64,000 bases of DNA from Ophiodon elongatus (GCA_016806645.1 JACSYO010002062.1:1027501-1091500), one strand, 5' to 3'; shown: positions 25,634 through 38,109, counted from the stretch's first letter. Notes: generated from the sequence alone by a model not told the origin. Made by a program: numbers and translations.

Positions 25634-25844
25634 AGGAATCCAGCAGCAGTTGTCCAGCTACAGGGAGACGGTGATCCGACAGGCCACGGTGGCGGCAGGC
25701 TCGACCGTCCACCGGGACGATGCGCCGACCTGCGGCATCTGCCACAAGACCAAGTTCGCAGACGGCTGCGGGAACCTGTGCTCGTACTGCCAGACCAAGT
25801 TTTGTGCCCGCTGCGGAGGACGAGTGTCGCTACGATCCAACACG
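25634..25844 (+). CDS. rims1: RIMS1 exon: first part of the RIM zinc finger (partial gene)
   Basis: RIM1 is a presynaptic active-zone scaffold whose N-terminal zinc finger binds Munc13 and so helps prime synaptic vesicles. The exon follows tcatccccag and ends at ACG before gtaaga. After one base of a split codon it reads GIQQQLSSYRETV, then RDDAPTCGICHKTKFADG, GCGNLCSYCQTKFCARC and GRVSLRSNT. Six of the eight zinc-ligand cysteines of the FYVE-like RIM finger are here (CxxC; C, C and C in GCGNLCSYC give the middle ligands; CARC); the last pair is in the exon at 47270. The finger is nearly identical to mammalian RIM1 and RIM2. The preceding helix is only moderately RIM-like (SSYRETVIRQATV against a charged helix in mammals). 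The exon is entered in phase 2 and left in phase 0. The true N-terminus is upstream of the window. Confidence 0.96.
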
Positions 25845-25989
25845 GTAAGAGTCATGGAAGGGGATGTGGCAATGGACCACGGTGTGTCAATGCAATCGAG
25901 CAACATTTCATACATATCCTGTGAAAATCACAAATTATTATATCAAAGTCATTTAATCATTTTTTTGTCCCAAAGAAAAATGTTGGAGG

Positions 25990-26340
25990 GTTGAACAGCA
26001 CTACATCATCCATTCTTTGGTTTTTGATGATGTTGGTGTCCAACACGTTGATCCAAAATCTTGGTTGAGATGTTGTGACTGGGAAGTCCATAGTGCATGA
26101 TTTACATTATTTTCATACCCATCAAACCATTCAGTGAGCCATTGTCTCCTGTGGTTGGGGTGGCTTTGTCATCATAGGACAGACCACTCCCATTAGGATA
26201 GAAGGGATTTTTATCATGGAGAGGATCAAGTTGATTACTCAGACGAACATTGTGTGGATTTGCCGTGACTCCTCCCACCAAGGGGAAAACAATATGGAGC
26301 TCCAGAACCGAGAAAAGGCAGTAAAAGGTTATCAGACGAA
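25990..26340 (-). mobile_element. Degenerate transposon-like fragment (minus)
   Basis: On the plus strand ggttgagatgttgtgactgggaagtcc, cataccc-atcaaaccattcagtgagcc, gtggctttgtcatcataggacagaccactcccatt and aagggatttttatcatgg resemble a widespread teleost repeat (recognised from memory; class not certain). The minus strand keeps an 82-codon open frame reading ANPHNVRLSNQLDPLHDKN, probably a relic rather than a gene. Confidence 0.4.
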
Positions 26341-26996
26341 CTGAATACAATAATGAATAAGATTATCTGTTAGAATAAATATAAATAAAATAAATATAAA
26401 TAAATATAAGCTTCATACTTTTACTTTAACCTGTAATCAGTCAGCGAGAAGTTTTCTTTCACATGCAAATTTTTTTTAAACTCCATGTTTTATATTTTTC
26501 TTAATTTTTTTTTTTATTATCCTTTTGTTTATGTAATTTACGGGGTTATTTTTTAAATATTCAGTGACCTGTTTGATTTGTCTGATAATCTTTTACTTTT
26601 GGCCAATCATTTTAGATATTGTATCTAAATTATTAATTTATACATGTTATAACAGTTTGTTCAAGGGGTCTGGACCAACTTTTGTATGAATTGGTCTTAA
26701 TGCAAAAGATTGTACCTTAAACAGACCATAGCACAAGTTCATATCCATCATTGTTGAATCCAAAATCGGCACTTCATACACATATAGCACATTCAGCTGT
26801 GTCCAATCAGGTTATAGCAGGACCTCAGGTGTTAGAACTCAGGTGGAGGTGATGAGCCGTGGCACATACGTTTGTCTTTATGTGTGTATTTAAGTGTATA
26901 GTGTGCTGTGGATGAGTGTGTGTACGGTATGGACACCGACCCTGTGTGTATTTACGTGTGGCTCCAACCATGTGTGTGAATGTGATCCATGCCTGG

Positions 26997-26999
<3 letters not shown>

Positions 27000-27053
<54 letters not shown>
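27000..27053. repeat. (GT)n microsatellite
   Basis: Pure GT run of about 50 bp followed by gagagaga. Confidence 0.95.
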
Positions 27054-27058
<5 letters not shown>

Positions 27059-27659
27059 CTCAGGCAGGAGCTGGTAAAGGTTAATTGGGCATTAGACTGA
27101 GCTGTGGACGGATGGGGGTGGTCTCCCACTCTGTCTCGGTCTCCCAGGGGTTCCGGAGGTGCCCTATACACACGCAACGGGGTGTAGGTGCGTGTGCGTT
27201 GGCATCGGGGGAGCCGAGCCTTCCTCTGAAACAAGTGACATCCCTTCTCCCGCCCCCCTCCCCTCCCCTCCATCGCCGGCGTGGCATTTAATGACCTCAT
27301 GCTTGCACAAACACACACCCGCTCAAAAGTATGTCCTAATTAGTTACTGCCTGACACGGGGAGAGTTCAGCTGTGGGGTCCTGGGTGGTGTGTTGGGGCG
27401 GGTGGCAGCTGTATTCAGCAGGAGAAGGTCTTTGAAAGGTGGCTTTTTCACTTGTTTACACACATACACACACAGAAGCTATGTACAAAATCTTCACAGA
27501 CTTGTATATATTTGTTATTGAGTAATAGTTCATTTATTTACATTGCAATAACTAATGATGAGAAAAATAACTAAAAGAAAATAATACAGTTTGGAAATTT
27601 GACACTGTCTTTTACCAGAATAAAAAAGGACAGCATTAGTTGTTTGTCCAAGCACTTAA

Positions 27660-28200
27660 AGGATAATAGTTTAATATTTCATGAAATACACTCATTTGCT
27701 TGACAGCACTTCTGTTTCTCTGCGCGGAATCAGTCGCTTAGCTTGGGCGTGGGGGGAAACAGCTAGCATAGCTCTCTTCAAAGTAAAAAAATACACCTAC
27801 CATGAATGAAAAGAATGAAAGAAATTGTGTTAACATTTCTGTTTGTGTATGTGTTAGAAATGTAGCTTTAACGGTGCTCATAGCCTAGGTCTATTTCTTA
27901 ACTTGGGACAGAGCTAGGCTAACTGTTTACCCCCTGCTTTCAGTCACTGTTCTAAGCTAGGCCCTTTACTTATCCTTTTTACATTTGTTTATTTGTTAAA
28001 AAACAATATAAACAATATAGTGATTTTTACAAGTTTTGCTCATTATAATTGTGGACCTTAGAGAAAAACAGGGTTGCTGTTTCCCCCTGATTCTAGTCTC
28101 TCGCTAAGCTAGGCTAATACGGCAAAAAATCTAACCCTTTAACAGAAATAAATACATTTCCCAAAATACTGAACCATTCTTTAAAATAACCTCATCTTGT
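27660..28200. repeat. Diverged repeat with agctaggctaac motifs
   Basis: Motifs gaaacagctagcatagctct, agctaggctaactgtttaccccc and ctaagctaggctaatacgg recur here and again at 61070-61230 and 62205-62420. This looks like a diverged teleost dispersed repeat, possibly two copies in tandem. Limits are approximate. Confidence 0.4.
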
Positions 28201-29082
28201 TTTTTCTGCCAACTGACCAGCACACAGATCTTGAGTTTTTACTAACACACAATTATGACTGGTGTGATAACTGCATGTCAAATTAATCAGAGCACACAAG
28301 GCCAAATTGCCTCCTACAGTAAGTTACCATATGACTGGAACTGACAACAATGTAGCATTGAAAAGGTCGGCTCACTCCACCTAAAACGCACCGGTGCTAC
28401 ATCACATCACTTCCAGCAAGCTTCATGGAGAACACTAAAGTTTTGACCCCAATATTCTCTGGTTTGACTCAACGTTGAATCCCTCAGCACTGAATTTTGT
28501 TTCTGTGTTTTTGACCCTACAATGACAGCTTGCTTGTTAATATTGTTATCCCAAATTTCATCTACCAGCCCAACTTGGTCAAAAGTAGCACATTTGGGCG
28601 GAAACCAGCCCAATCTGGCCACACTGCTAAACAACAACGTTAACGTTAATTTGCCCATCTCTCCTCTGCTCCGTGTGAGGCCACGCACTCTGGGACATGC
28701 GACAGGAGAGGATTTTAACGATCACATGAAATTCTAGCAGCGTCGTTCATAATTCTGCAGATTCGTATATTCATTTTTCCAATGGCGTGGGACTTTGACA
28801 CCAGAGACTGTGATTTGCGTCATGTCGCCGACTACCAACAGTTAATGTATTTAGTTGTTTAGGCATACGGATTTTTGGGAACATTTCAACTCAAATCTGG
28901 CTCAAAAGAGTGGCAGCATATTCTTTTCTGTTGTAAAACCATTGGAAACTGAAATATCTGTGTGTTACAGTGTTTGTTGCTGGTAGGGCTGTAGGATCAT
29001 TGCCATGCTTTCAGATATCATCTTTGCTCACATTCTCTCTGTCTTTCTTTTCATTATACATGGATGGCTGACTGGGCTGCAG

Positions 29083-29094
29083 GAGGACAAAGTG
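29083..29094 (+). CDS. rims1: RIMS1 12-nt microexon encoding Glu-Asp-Lys-Val
   Basis: The 12 bases GAGGACAAAGTG sit between gggctgcag and gtgagt and encode EDKV. Both neighbouring exons join in phase 0, so inclusion adds exactly four residues: RSNT-EDKV-VIWVCN. From memory, human RIM1 reads RSNN-EDKV-VMWVCN at this point, whereas RIM2 reads RSNKVMWVCN without these residues. The match of residues, order, phase and both splice sites makes chance unlikely. The insert falls in the zinc finger, between the third and fourth pairs of zinc ligands, so inclusion lengthens that loop. Microexons of this size are typical of neural-specific splicing; whether it is regulated here is inference. Confidence 0.88.
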
Positions 29095-31710
29095 GTGAGT
29101 GCTGTGTTTTTTTTTGTGTGTGTGTCTTTTCCGGACTACATAACTCTGCCTACAACCTTGAAAACAATCCATCTTAATTGGTTCAGACAGTATGTATGTA
29201 TGCCCCTATCAGTCTGTCTGTCTGTCCATGTGTCTGTTATTATCACAAGTTGTGTCAGTAGAAGCAGTCGCGGTAGTAGTAGTAACAATGAGTAGCAGCA
29301 GGAACCTTCCTGGTACATCTTCTAGTGTAAAACAATTCATCTGTTGTTTTCCATACCTACTGATATTCCTGTAGCATTACACAGCATGCACTTGATGCAG
29401 GGAAACAACTTAGACCTCAGAGGTAGATCACATAAACACAAAAAATATATATATTATGTCTTATGTTTTGGTTTACGGGGTTTGTGTCCGACTATTTTTT
29501 GGCCGTGCGCAGTGACTATCTGAGGTCTTGGCATCACTGTGAGGTTTCCAAGCTACCAGCAGGGAGTCCAGGAAGTGATAACTCTCTTAACTAATGAACC
29601 AATATCCCCAAGTATCAAACAATTGCTGTGCTTGGTGCTTGAACCCATCGAACCCAGACCCAAGCAAACCACATCAATTCAACCTATTTCACTGCCACAG
29701 CGGGAGAAGCATAGTTGACCTTGGACTTGGACACTTAACCATCTGTCCTGTTTCTTGGGGTTCGTGACACATAAGCCATTGGTGTGTTGGCCTGCTCCAT
29801 AGCTGTAAAGAAAACGACCTCTGTTGTGTGGCCTGGTTAAACAGGAGTTAGGCAGAATCATCCGAAATGATACTGCTGGAGAAACATTCCCAGCGGACAT
29901 GCCTTTAACACCTTCCCCTGCTTGTGTAGTTGTGTCAGGTTTAGAACCTTACTTGGCCTTGGCTGCTTTCCCTCAGGGCAGCTGCCAAACCGGCACTTTG
30001 ATGATACTTGGCTGGGCTTGAACGCCACGGCTGTCCAAGAGTGCTTTGGTGTACTGTACATAGCAGTCGCACTCCCCTGCTAAAGCTCTGTACAACAATC
30101 ACTGGCTCTAAAGAGGAAAGTTTTGGCAGAATGGAGGCCTTATGTAGCGCTGGCTGTATAGCTTGACATGGATTAATTGAATTACTTGGGGATTGATTAA
30201 TCTTGCCTGGCACCGCGCTCCAAAAATATAAAGTTACTCTGCCGACTTTTTCCCACTCTACTCAAACGAAATACTCAAAGTTAAAGTGAAAGTGTGGACA
30301 CGGACATTCCCGACACTCCCAGGGGTCCTTGAGGGAGTTCCAGGTGGTCCTCAGAAAAATGGGTAATCGCTTAATTTCATTTCACATTTAATCAACCCTT
30401 CACTAAGTCTGGCCCCTCAAATGCAGACTGGCAAATAATAGCGTAGCATCGGCCAGCTCTAACCAGCATCGGACAACTATCAAGCTCTGCTCCGTAGACT
30501 CTCATACAATGGTTTCAGATGTTCTTAATTTTCAGGTTGGTTTTTAGCTAGTTGTACATTAAACGTTGTGTAATAGTGTTACTTGTTACCCGGAGAGGTT
30601 GGAAGGGGATGTTTCTAAAACGTTGAATTTCTACATAAAGACCTGCTGAGCTAACATTAGGAGAGTACTTTAGCACATCATTAACTGGCGTTAACACGTC
30701 TATGGTATGTTAGCTACTGAAAATACACTGAATGTAAACACATGCTGCTTTTGCTTTTTCATTTGAATGATTGAATGACGTTTACCTCACTCGGGAACTA
30801 CTGAATTATGGCCTTAGTCATAACATTTTTTTTTATATAGTGCTTTTTAAACTGGGTCTCCGTGGGTCTCTGAAGTCAGTCCCTGTGAATATGTAGCACA
30901 CGAAGTTGTAGAGTAAATACTTTATAATGAAACAGTTTGCCCAGTCATTTTCATTTGGACTTTCTGCAGATGAAGAGCGAGCTTTCTTCAGCCCATGGAT
31001 CTAGTAAACAAACTGGATACAGTGTTCAAGATTGTGCCCTATCAATTCGTATAAAAGTCACAAACACATAAAACAAAAAAACTTTCCTGAATAAAAAATA
31101 GCATAGTTTACAACAAATAGGCAGGTTCTGGGCTTTGATTGAGCTAATTGTGCTAATATTCATAGTTTGATGACTTTCTAGCCTATACATGTGGAGTCCA
31201 AAACCTAGATAACTGGGATTTTGCAACAGAAAGCAGTAGTCTTGATATCATCCTTGTGCTATCTGTTCTCCCGTTAGCAGGTAACTTAGTGTAAGCTCTC
31301 TTCAAGTTTATTTAAAGTTTCTGGGTTTACTCTCCATATTGTAAGGTAACTGAGTGTCTACTACAAAAATGTATTATATTTAGAACCCTTTGTGATTTTT
31401 ACAGAGTTAAACAACAATTAATTTGTTAGCAAACAAAAAACTGCAGCTCCCATTTTTACAAGCTCAGCAGTGGGTAAAAAACATTGGTTATACTCCCAAA
31501 GGGACGCGTACTCGGACAGCTGTGGACACACGGACATGGAGTACTTCAGTTTATACTGTCTGCTTGGAGGACGCATTCCACAAATGTGCAGCAAACTGCT
31601 TCGTAGCAATCTGCTATGTAGCAATCTGCTCCACAAATTGGGAGTGCAAGGATGTCGGCACCAAGCGGCAAACTCCGGGTCTGAAAAGAGAAACCACTGC
31701 AGAAGTGCCT

Positions 31711-32170
31711 TAAAAATGTATTTTTCTATGGCCATTTATTCCCTCCGTAAACATTGTAAACATGAGTTTATGGTCTCAAGCTCTAGGTTCAAGTCTTCTT
31801 CAATACAGCATGATGTTCGTTTAGTAAGTCAGGCTCCATTTAGAGTCAAAAAGACCATGAAGCAGGGTATGCTTTAGGGCGTGCTACCTTGGTATTTTCT
31901 GGTCTGGAAGTTGTGCATGTTTTTGTCTTTGAACTTATACACTTTCATAGTGTGTTTTCAGTTCATGAAGGTTAATTGTAACCTTTTTCGTTCTCCTTAA
32001 AATGTCTTGTTTAGCTTTCGGTTGTACATAGCACAACCCTCTCATGTCACGTCTGGTTGCAAAAAGAAATGGCAACGGCCAAAATTCTGAAAGTGAGGCT
32101 CCAAAACTTCAGTCCACAAACCAATGGGTGACGTCATAATGACTATGTCCATACATATACAGTCTATGGT
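31711..32170 (-). repeat. Dispersed repeat family A, copy 7 (minus, interrupted)
   Basis: ccctccgtaaacattgtaaacatgagtttatggtctc and ttcaatacagcatgatgttc up to 31885, then about 170 bp of other sequence, then tccacaaaccaatgggtgacgtcataatgact and catatacagtctatggt. Some material seems to have been replaced between the halves. Confidence 0.7.
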
Positions 32171-32869
32171 CATGCGTACCCTCGCGGACACGGAAAGTAT
32201 AATTGTGGCTTTAATTGTTGGTGTTGATTTCTTTCTAATACATTATATCCACTCATGCTCTCTTCTGATGTCATCTAATTTCTTCGGTCTTTAATACGTT
32301 AATGTAGTTCGACGCTTCATATCCTCCCATTGCTACAGACATGTCTAAGGCTAATTACCACGGCCAGACTATACATTAACATTAAACAATAATTGAGACA
32401 CATGGAGTTTAATACACAACATACCATCCAAGATTATGTTCTAAGGCTTGCTTTTTGATTATTCGCATTATTAAAAAAGTTCTGGGACACCAAAAAAAAA
32501 ATGTAAGCTTAATGGCCACCACATTTTCTCTCACAAACATCATCTTTTCTTTCCAGCGTATTCATTTGGTGCACTGAATGACCTGCGATGAGTGTGCTGT
32601 CTTGCTTTCAAAAGAACATCTGTGAAAGCCGATGATAGACAGATAAATAAAGTTTTAATAAGCATAACGATATACAGTGTGTGGCGCATTCAGCCTAGTG
32701 TGTGGTGCTAATGATATTCAGGGCTCATTATCTGCAGTGATGGCTGAGCTCTCATGGAGAGATGAGTGTGTGTTGTTGCAATGGAGCCAAGTGTTTCTCA
32801 CAGAAAGGGCCACTTTTGAAGTCTTGATATTCCTCTTCTCGTGGGAGACTCAGGAGTGTTGTGTGTTTC

Positions 32870-32871
<2 letters not shown>

Positions 32872-32949
<78 letters not shown>

Positions 32950-32972
32950 AAACACACACACACACACTCACC
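32872..32972. repeat. (CA)n microsatellite
   Basis: Nearly pure CA run of about 100 bp. Confidence 0.97.
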
Positions 32973-33821
32973 CAATACACGTCAGCCATGACTGTCTGCC
33001 GAAAATATTATAAAGACAGTGCCAGGCCCCACCAGGATGGCAGTGACTTGTGTCACAGACATCAAGTCAGCTTTTGAGCTGGTCATTCCAAACTCAATAC
33101 AGAAAGTAATTCTAGAAATGAGCTGGATGAAATGCATTTACATGCTTATGTGGGGCTCCTTATCCTTGCTGGGGTCTAAAAGTCAAAGGATGAATCGTCG
33201 GCCAGCCTGTGGGATGCAGAGACCGGCAGGGCCATATTTCGAGTCACCATGTCTCTGGAGACTGTTCACATTTTCTCCAGAGTAATCCGATTTGATAATC
33301 GGGAGACAAGAGCTGGCAGACGGGAGAGAGACAAGCTGGCAGCTATTAGGACAGTGTGGTACAAGTGGGTAGAGGGTATTCCCCTTCTCTAAAACCCAGG
33401 TCCTAAGGTCACAGTGGACATAAATAAAGTTTACTTTCAATACAAATCCTTATGACTCATTTGGCTTGATTTTCAGTGAGCGGGTTAATAAGACCCTGAA
33501 CAGCAGAGGTGTCTCACCTCTATTTATCTACTTCACCCAATGAAAAAAGTTTCAAAATGCAAAACATTTTTAGAAAGAAATACATGTTATGGTAGACTAA
33601 TGCAATTTATATCTAGGTTTTTCCAATGTACCTAAAAAATTGTTTGAACATGTATTTTTCATGAAAACGAGTTATCCTAATTGAACTATGATATAAGGAG
33701 GGGTGAATAACTCCATCCCACTAAATACTTATTGAATTGTTAGTAATGGTGTTGGTGATGAGGTACAAACTATATTTATGAGGATTTCTTTGTTTCTGAC
33801 AACTTTTGGATGATTAAACAT

Positions 33822-33886
33822 ACACCGGGTCACATTGACCCGGGAGCATCATTGCTGTACATGAGAAACAAACATAACAGGAGGGC
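33822..33886. mobile_element. Possible piggyBac-like terminal fragment
   Basis: A short foldback, ccgggtca-cat-tgacccgg, is followed by gagaaacaaacataacaggaggg. A gggtca/tgaccc hairpin followed by an aacaggaggg terminus is an arrangement I associate with TTAA-targeting teleost elements. The TTAA itself is absent here, so this is at best a decayed end. Confidence 0.35.
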
Positions 33887-34737
33887 AGCGTATCCTCATA
33901 CAACAGCTCGATTGATGATCTTATGAAAGGTTATTCCATTCCGCGTCAACCCGGCTAAACGCGCCAAACACCGGTCACATACAACCTCACTGTCGTATAA
34001 TCGCACACCTTTTCTGACCGTCCTCCCAGCATCAAAGCAGTTTCCCTCCCTCCTCCCTCACAGCCCCTTCCTGTCTCACTTTTCGGGGGTTGTTCATTGG
34101 AGGCTCGGCGTGTTCATTCATCACATGTCTGTTCAATCTTCTTGTCATCATGTCAACGTCATAGTTGTGTGTCACAGCTTGGCCCTGGGGGGGTGTTGGG
34201 GTGAGGGGGGTGTTTATGAGCTCAGAGACAAGTCTGTGTCATGTTTGCGTAGGTTTGCTCCAAGCATCACAGAGTGCCAAGCTCATTTACTTTTGTCCGG
34301 GTCACGATGCCACTAACACTGTATTTGTTGGACGGGGGAACGGCCCGGGATGGAAGTTGACACGGCTCCCTGTGCTTTAGCCACCGTGGCCGTCTTGCAC
34401 CTTGAGAGGAATGAGCTATCAAATAAAGGCACCCCAAAAAGAATACGGGAAAACAATCTTACCATGTGCCTACTTGTGCAAATGTATATCTATCGATTCA
34501 AAGCCTACAAGGAATTATGGCTCGCAGCCGCTTTGTGTCGGGGTGCAGCGCTCTAGAAAAAGCCTGAGCGATGTGTCATCTGCTGTTAACGCCACAGCGC
34601 CTCATGATTACTATTGATCGCCGGTCTCGCTAGCTGCGTCCGTCTCCACGTCCATCTCTCATTGACTGGTCTTAAGGGGGCCATCTCTCTCTCTCCTGGT
34701 TGTTGTTGTATACACTCCCTTACGAAAGCCAGCTGAC

Positions 34738-34808
34738 ACACACGTACACACACACACACAGACACGTACGCGCACGCACACGCACACACACACACGCACA
34801 CACACAAA
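34738..34808. repeat. (CA)n-rich microsatellite
   Basis: CA run with gtacgcg and cgcacgcac interruptions. Confidence 0.85.
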
Positions 34809-34907
34809 TACATTCTCACTGTATGGGGTTTGCCTGCGCTGTCGTGCAGACCCCCTCGGAAGTGCAGCGCCGTTCACACACAGTTACAAGGAAGACACAT
34901 TCACGTG

Positions 34908-35198
34908 GGCGACTGTAGCTTAGTGGTGAGAAGGGTCGTCCTTCAATCAGAGGATCGGCTGTTCGATCCTAGGCTCCGCTAGCCAATGTCGATGTGTCTT
35001 TGGGCAAGACACTTAACCCCAAATTGCTCCTGTAACTGTGTCTATGGTGTGTGTGAATGTTAGCTACTCCTGATGTGCTGGTGGCACCGTAGCTCCTCCC
35101 ATCAGTGTATGAATGGGTGAATTATGTCATGTAGTGTTAAAGCACTTTGAGTGGTCGGAAGACTAAAAAAGCGCCGTACAGGTCCATTTACCATTACA
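34908..35198 (+). mobile_element. tRNA-derived SINE
   Basis: The head is tRNA-like, with an A-box-like tagcttagtggt at 34916-34927 and a B-box-like gttcgatcct at 34961-34970, about the spacing of a pol III promoter. The body has tgtctttgggcaagacactt and ccccaaattgctcctg, and the tail has tgttaaagcactttgagtgg, cggaagactaaaaaagcgcc and gtccatttaccatt, an order I recognise from a common teleost SINE. It has no coding capacity and appears essentially full length. Confidence 0.8.
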
Positions 35199-35410
35199 TG
35201 CTCAAATTCACTTTGTTTGCCAAGACCGAGAGCTCTATGTCGCTTTAATGAGGCTGTTCCCGTACAGCGTTCCTCTAGGAGGCCGCTGTTCGAGCCCCAT
35301 GTGGAACGAGAATTCAACCTTGATTTCTTGGTCGCGCAACCTCTGTACTTACGTCACGCTACTTCCGGAGTTATTTTAACCCTGAGCACAATCTGTTCCT
35401 AAAGTAGTTT

Positions 35411-35560
35411 GGTTGCCTCAACCTAACGAAGTTGTTTCCTGTGAAGAAGGGAGTTTATTTAGAAAAAAGACTACGGACATGTAACGACACGTGCTGCTGG
35501 AAAATGCATGAAAAATGAGGAATAACGTTTGGTAAGATATCATACAAACCTTAGTTACCT
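35411..35560 (+). repeat. Dispersed repeat family B, copy 2
   Basis: cctcaacctaacgaagttgt, gtgaagaaggga, aaaaaagacta, acatgtaacgac, gaaaatgcatgaaaa and gtaagatatcatacaa follow the same order as 9926-10145, with about 30-50 bp less between them. Confidence 0.55.
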
Positions 35561-36269
35561 TAGTTGAAGTGTCTTCGGCTTTCATCAGTGTAATGAAGAT
35601 GTTTCTGTGGTTCAGAAAAGGTTGCAAAACTTTAAGAAGTCGTTCCTAATGTGGGTCTAATAACTAAAAGTAACAAAAGACCAATGTCATCGGCAAACAA
35701 CCAAAGTAAATATGGTTAAAAAAAGATAAAAAAGGTACTGTGTTTCCTGTGAAACCGAAAGCGATCAGGTTGTCTTTGCCAACAGTGGCCGTGTTTCAGT
35801 TCAATTGTCGGGCTAATTTTAAACAAACTTTTAAAATGTCATGAAAAAATTATTGGAGAGAGGTCTTTAGGAATTTGTTTCAATTGGGCAAGCTTTAATG
35901 GTCCTTTTTATGTCAGCTATTATTGGCCGGATATGAAGACAAGCTTTCTCCTGTTATGGGAATAAGGAAATACGGGAAGATGTTGACAGCAGAAACAGCT
36001 AATGAGTGAGTAAAATGTTTGCTGCATCAGAATTTATTCAGCAAAGGCGTTTCCATATATATCTGGATATCTGTTTCCACTTTAAATGTTTTAACTTCAG
36101 GATCTATAGCTTTAAAGTTAGAAAACAGTTTCGCAGCCATTGCACCTCAATGTGACATATGTCTTTTTCCAGTGCTTCATTGACTCTATAAAATATTGAC
36201 TGTGCTGTGGTTTGATGGCTGCACCACTGCTTCCATGGACATTCTAGATGTCTACTTGTTTACAAATCA

Positions 36270-36797
36270 GGCGGCAACCTGTCTGACGAGTGAAGCCAAT
36301 GTGGAAGTGTCTTAAAATGAGCATTCTCCCTACTAGCCAGCAGGGGGCGACTCCTCTGGTTGCAAAAAGAAGTCAGATTGTATAGAAGTCTATAAGAAAA
36401 TGACCCTACTTCTCTCTTGATTTATTCCCTCAGTAAACGTTGTAAACATGAGTTTATGGTCTCAATCTCTAGTTTCAAGTCTTTTTTCAATACAGCATGA
36501 TGTTCATTTAGTAAATTATGCTCCATTTAGAAGGAAATAGACCATAAAGCACGGTATGCTTTAGGGTGGGCTTACTGTGATTGACAGGTCGCTGCCGCTA
36601 CCAGAGCCATATAAGGCGTCACTACGTCACTCCTCCGGTAACTTATGTTTATTGGTTGCAAAAAAGTCAACATGGCGACGGTTGTATTCCAAGATGGCAA
36701 CGACGAAATTGCCGACCTCGAGGCTTCATAACGGCAATCCACAAATCACTGGGTGACATCACCATGACTACGTCCACTTCTTTTATGCAGTCTACGG
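36270..36797 (-). repeat. Dispersed repeat family A, copy 8 (near full length, minus)
   Basis: Starts caggcggcaacctgtctg, then gccagcagggggcgactcctc, gtttatggtctcaatctcta, tacagcatgatgttcattta, gtgattgacaggtcgctg and ctacgtccacttcttttatgcagtct. Confidence 0.8.
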
Positions 36798-37000
36798 TCC
36801 ACATGTAGTTCAGCCTGTCAGATAGTGTTTGACGTCTTGGGCAACTTTGTGAACTCCACCTTTATTTAAAGGACTACTCTGGTGATGAAGACTTTGTGTT
36901 ACTGCAAAGGTTATTTTAACAATCAACACAATAGTCATCTCTGTTTTAGTCTTTCTTTTTTCCGTTTTTTGAAACACACACAGTTGATTTATTTTTCTCT

Positions 37001-37004
<4 letters not shown>

Positions 37005-37068
<64 letters not shown>
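37005..37068. repeat. (CA)n microsatellite
   Basis: Pure CA run of about 60 bp. Confidence 0.95.
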
Positions 37069-37070
<2 letters not shown>

Positions 37071-37387
37071 TACATCCTCATTCACACACTCAGGCAGACC
37101 TTTACATTACCAGGCGCTATATTTGCTAACTAGAGACATTCAGTGGTGGAAAAAGGGAAGTGCAGCATTATGACGACCCACACTCACCACATCCTGGCAA
37201 CCATGCATATTCATAAAGTCTTCATCTTATTACCAATAGTGTGTGTGTTTGGTGAGAGAAAGTGTGTGTAGCCCATCATGCATTGTGCCTGCTTGTAGGA
37301 CTCGTGTTCCACGTGTTACAGTACAAACACGTTGCACTTTGGCTTCTGCAAACGCACTTATTGGTGTGTGAGCTTTCTGTGCCGGTG

Positions 37388-37432
<45 letters not shown>
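37388..37432. repeat. (GT)n microsatellite
   Basis: Pure GT run of about 44 bp. Confidence 0.95.
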
Positions 37433-37435
<3 letters not shown>

Positions 37436-38109
37436 ACTGCGGGTGCCGCGCTGTGCTGATATAGTACCTCATTAGCTGATGTGGACACTAATCTCCTTTG
37501 TGGCAGTCTTTCATCCTTAGCGCGGGATTTATAGACGCCCTCGGTTACGGGGCCCGCCCTCGCGCGCCGCCGCTGCCATACGTCAAGCTGTCGTCGGATG
37601 ACGCTATACTTCCTGGGCCCGCCCCCCCCCCTTCTTCCCTCCTCCCCCTCTACCCTTTTAGGGTACACGTGGTCACACCTGTTGGGCGACAGGCTGTCCG
37701 TGTTGTACCCACCAATCTGTGGCTATGGTACACGCTTAGATTTAATCTGTGACTGTCAGAATAAAAAAAAAATGTTTTAAGGTTGTTAAAACCCCTTTAG
37801 TGATGTTGTCTGGAGATGTCGGCTTCAAGTGTGTAATTAAGACAAACTTCATGGAAAGTTTTTGTCTTCCAATTTCCTTTCTCAGGGTTTTCCCACACGG
37901 AAAACATTTGACAAAATTTTCCATTCACTGGTAAACACATGAAGAGAGGAAAAAAATAAGAAGTCCTGGAAAAATCTTGTCTCGTCCTGTACAATGATTT
38001 CAACATCCTCCTATTTCCCCACAAACTCCATCAGCGCTGGATTTTTCATTCTTACACTGTATCATATGCACCCAAACGCACCATATAGACCCTCCACATG
38101 AGCAGTGAC

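Larger units (their letters stand above)
25845..29082 (+). other. rims1: RIMS1 intron
   Basis: Intron between the first zinc-finger exon and the microexon. It holds a transposon-like fragment (about 25990-26340), a (GT)n run, and a repeat with agctaggctaac motifs. From 26350 to 26880 and 28200 to 29080 I see only AT-rich sequence. The acceptor of the microexon is preceded by a ctgtctttcttttcatt tract and a tgactgg branch-like motif. Confidence 0.8.

Noticed and set aside
26102..26350. 82-codon minus-strand frame (ANPHNVRLSNQLDPLHD...) considered as a gene
   Set aside because: Sits in a segment resembling a dispersed teleost repeat; more likely a transposon relic.
29005..29295. 96-codon plus-strand frame running through the microexon
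   Set aside because: The frame includes EDKV by reading through intron sequence on both sides; only the 12 bases between splice sites are supported as coding.
34908..34990. Genuine tRNA gene
   Set aside because: The tRNA-like head lacks a convincing cloverleaf and is fused to a SINE body and tail.
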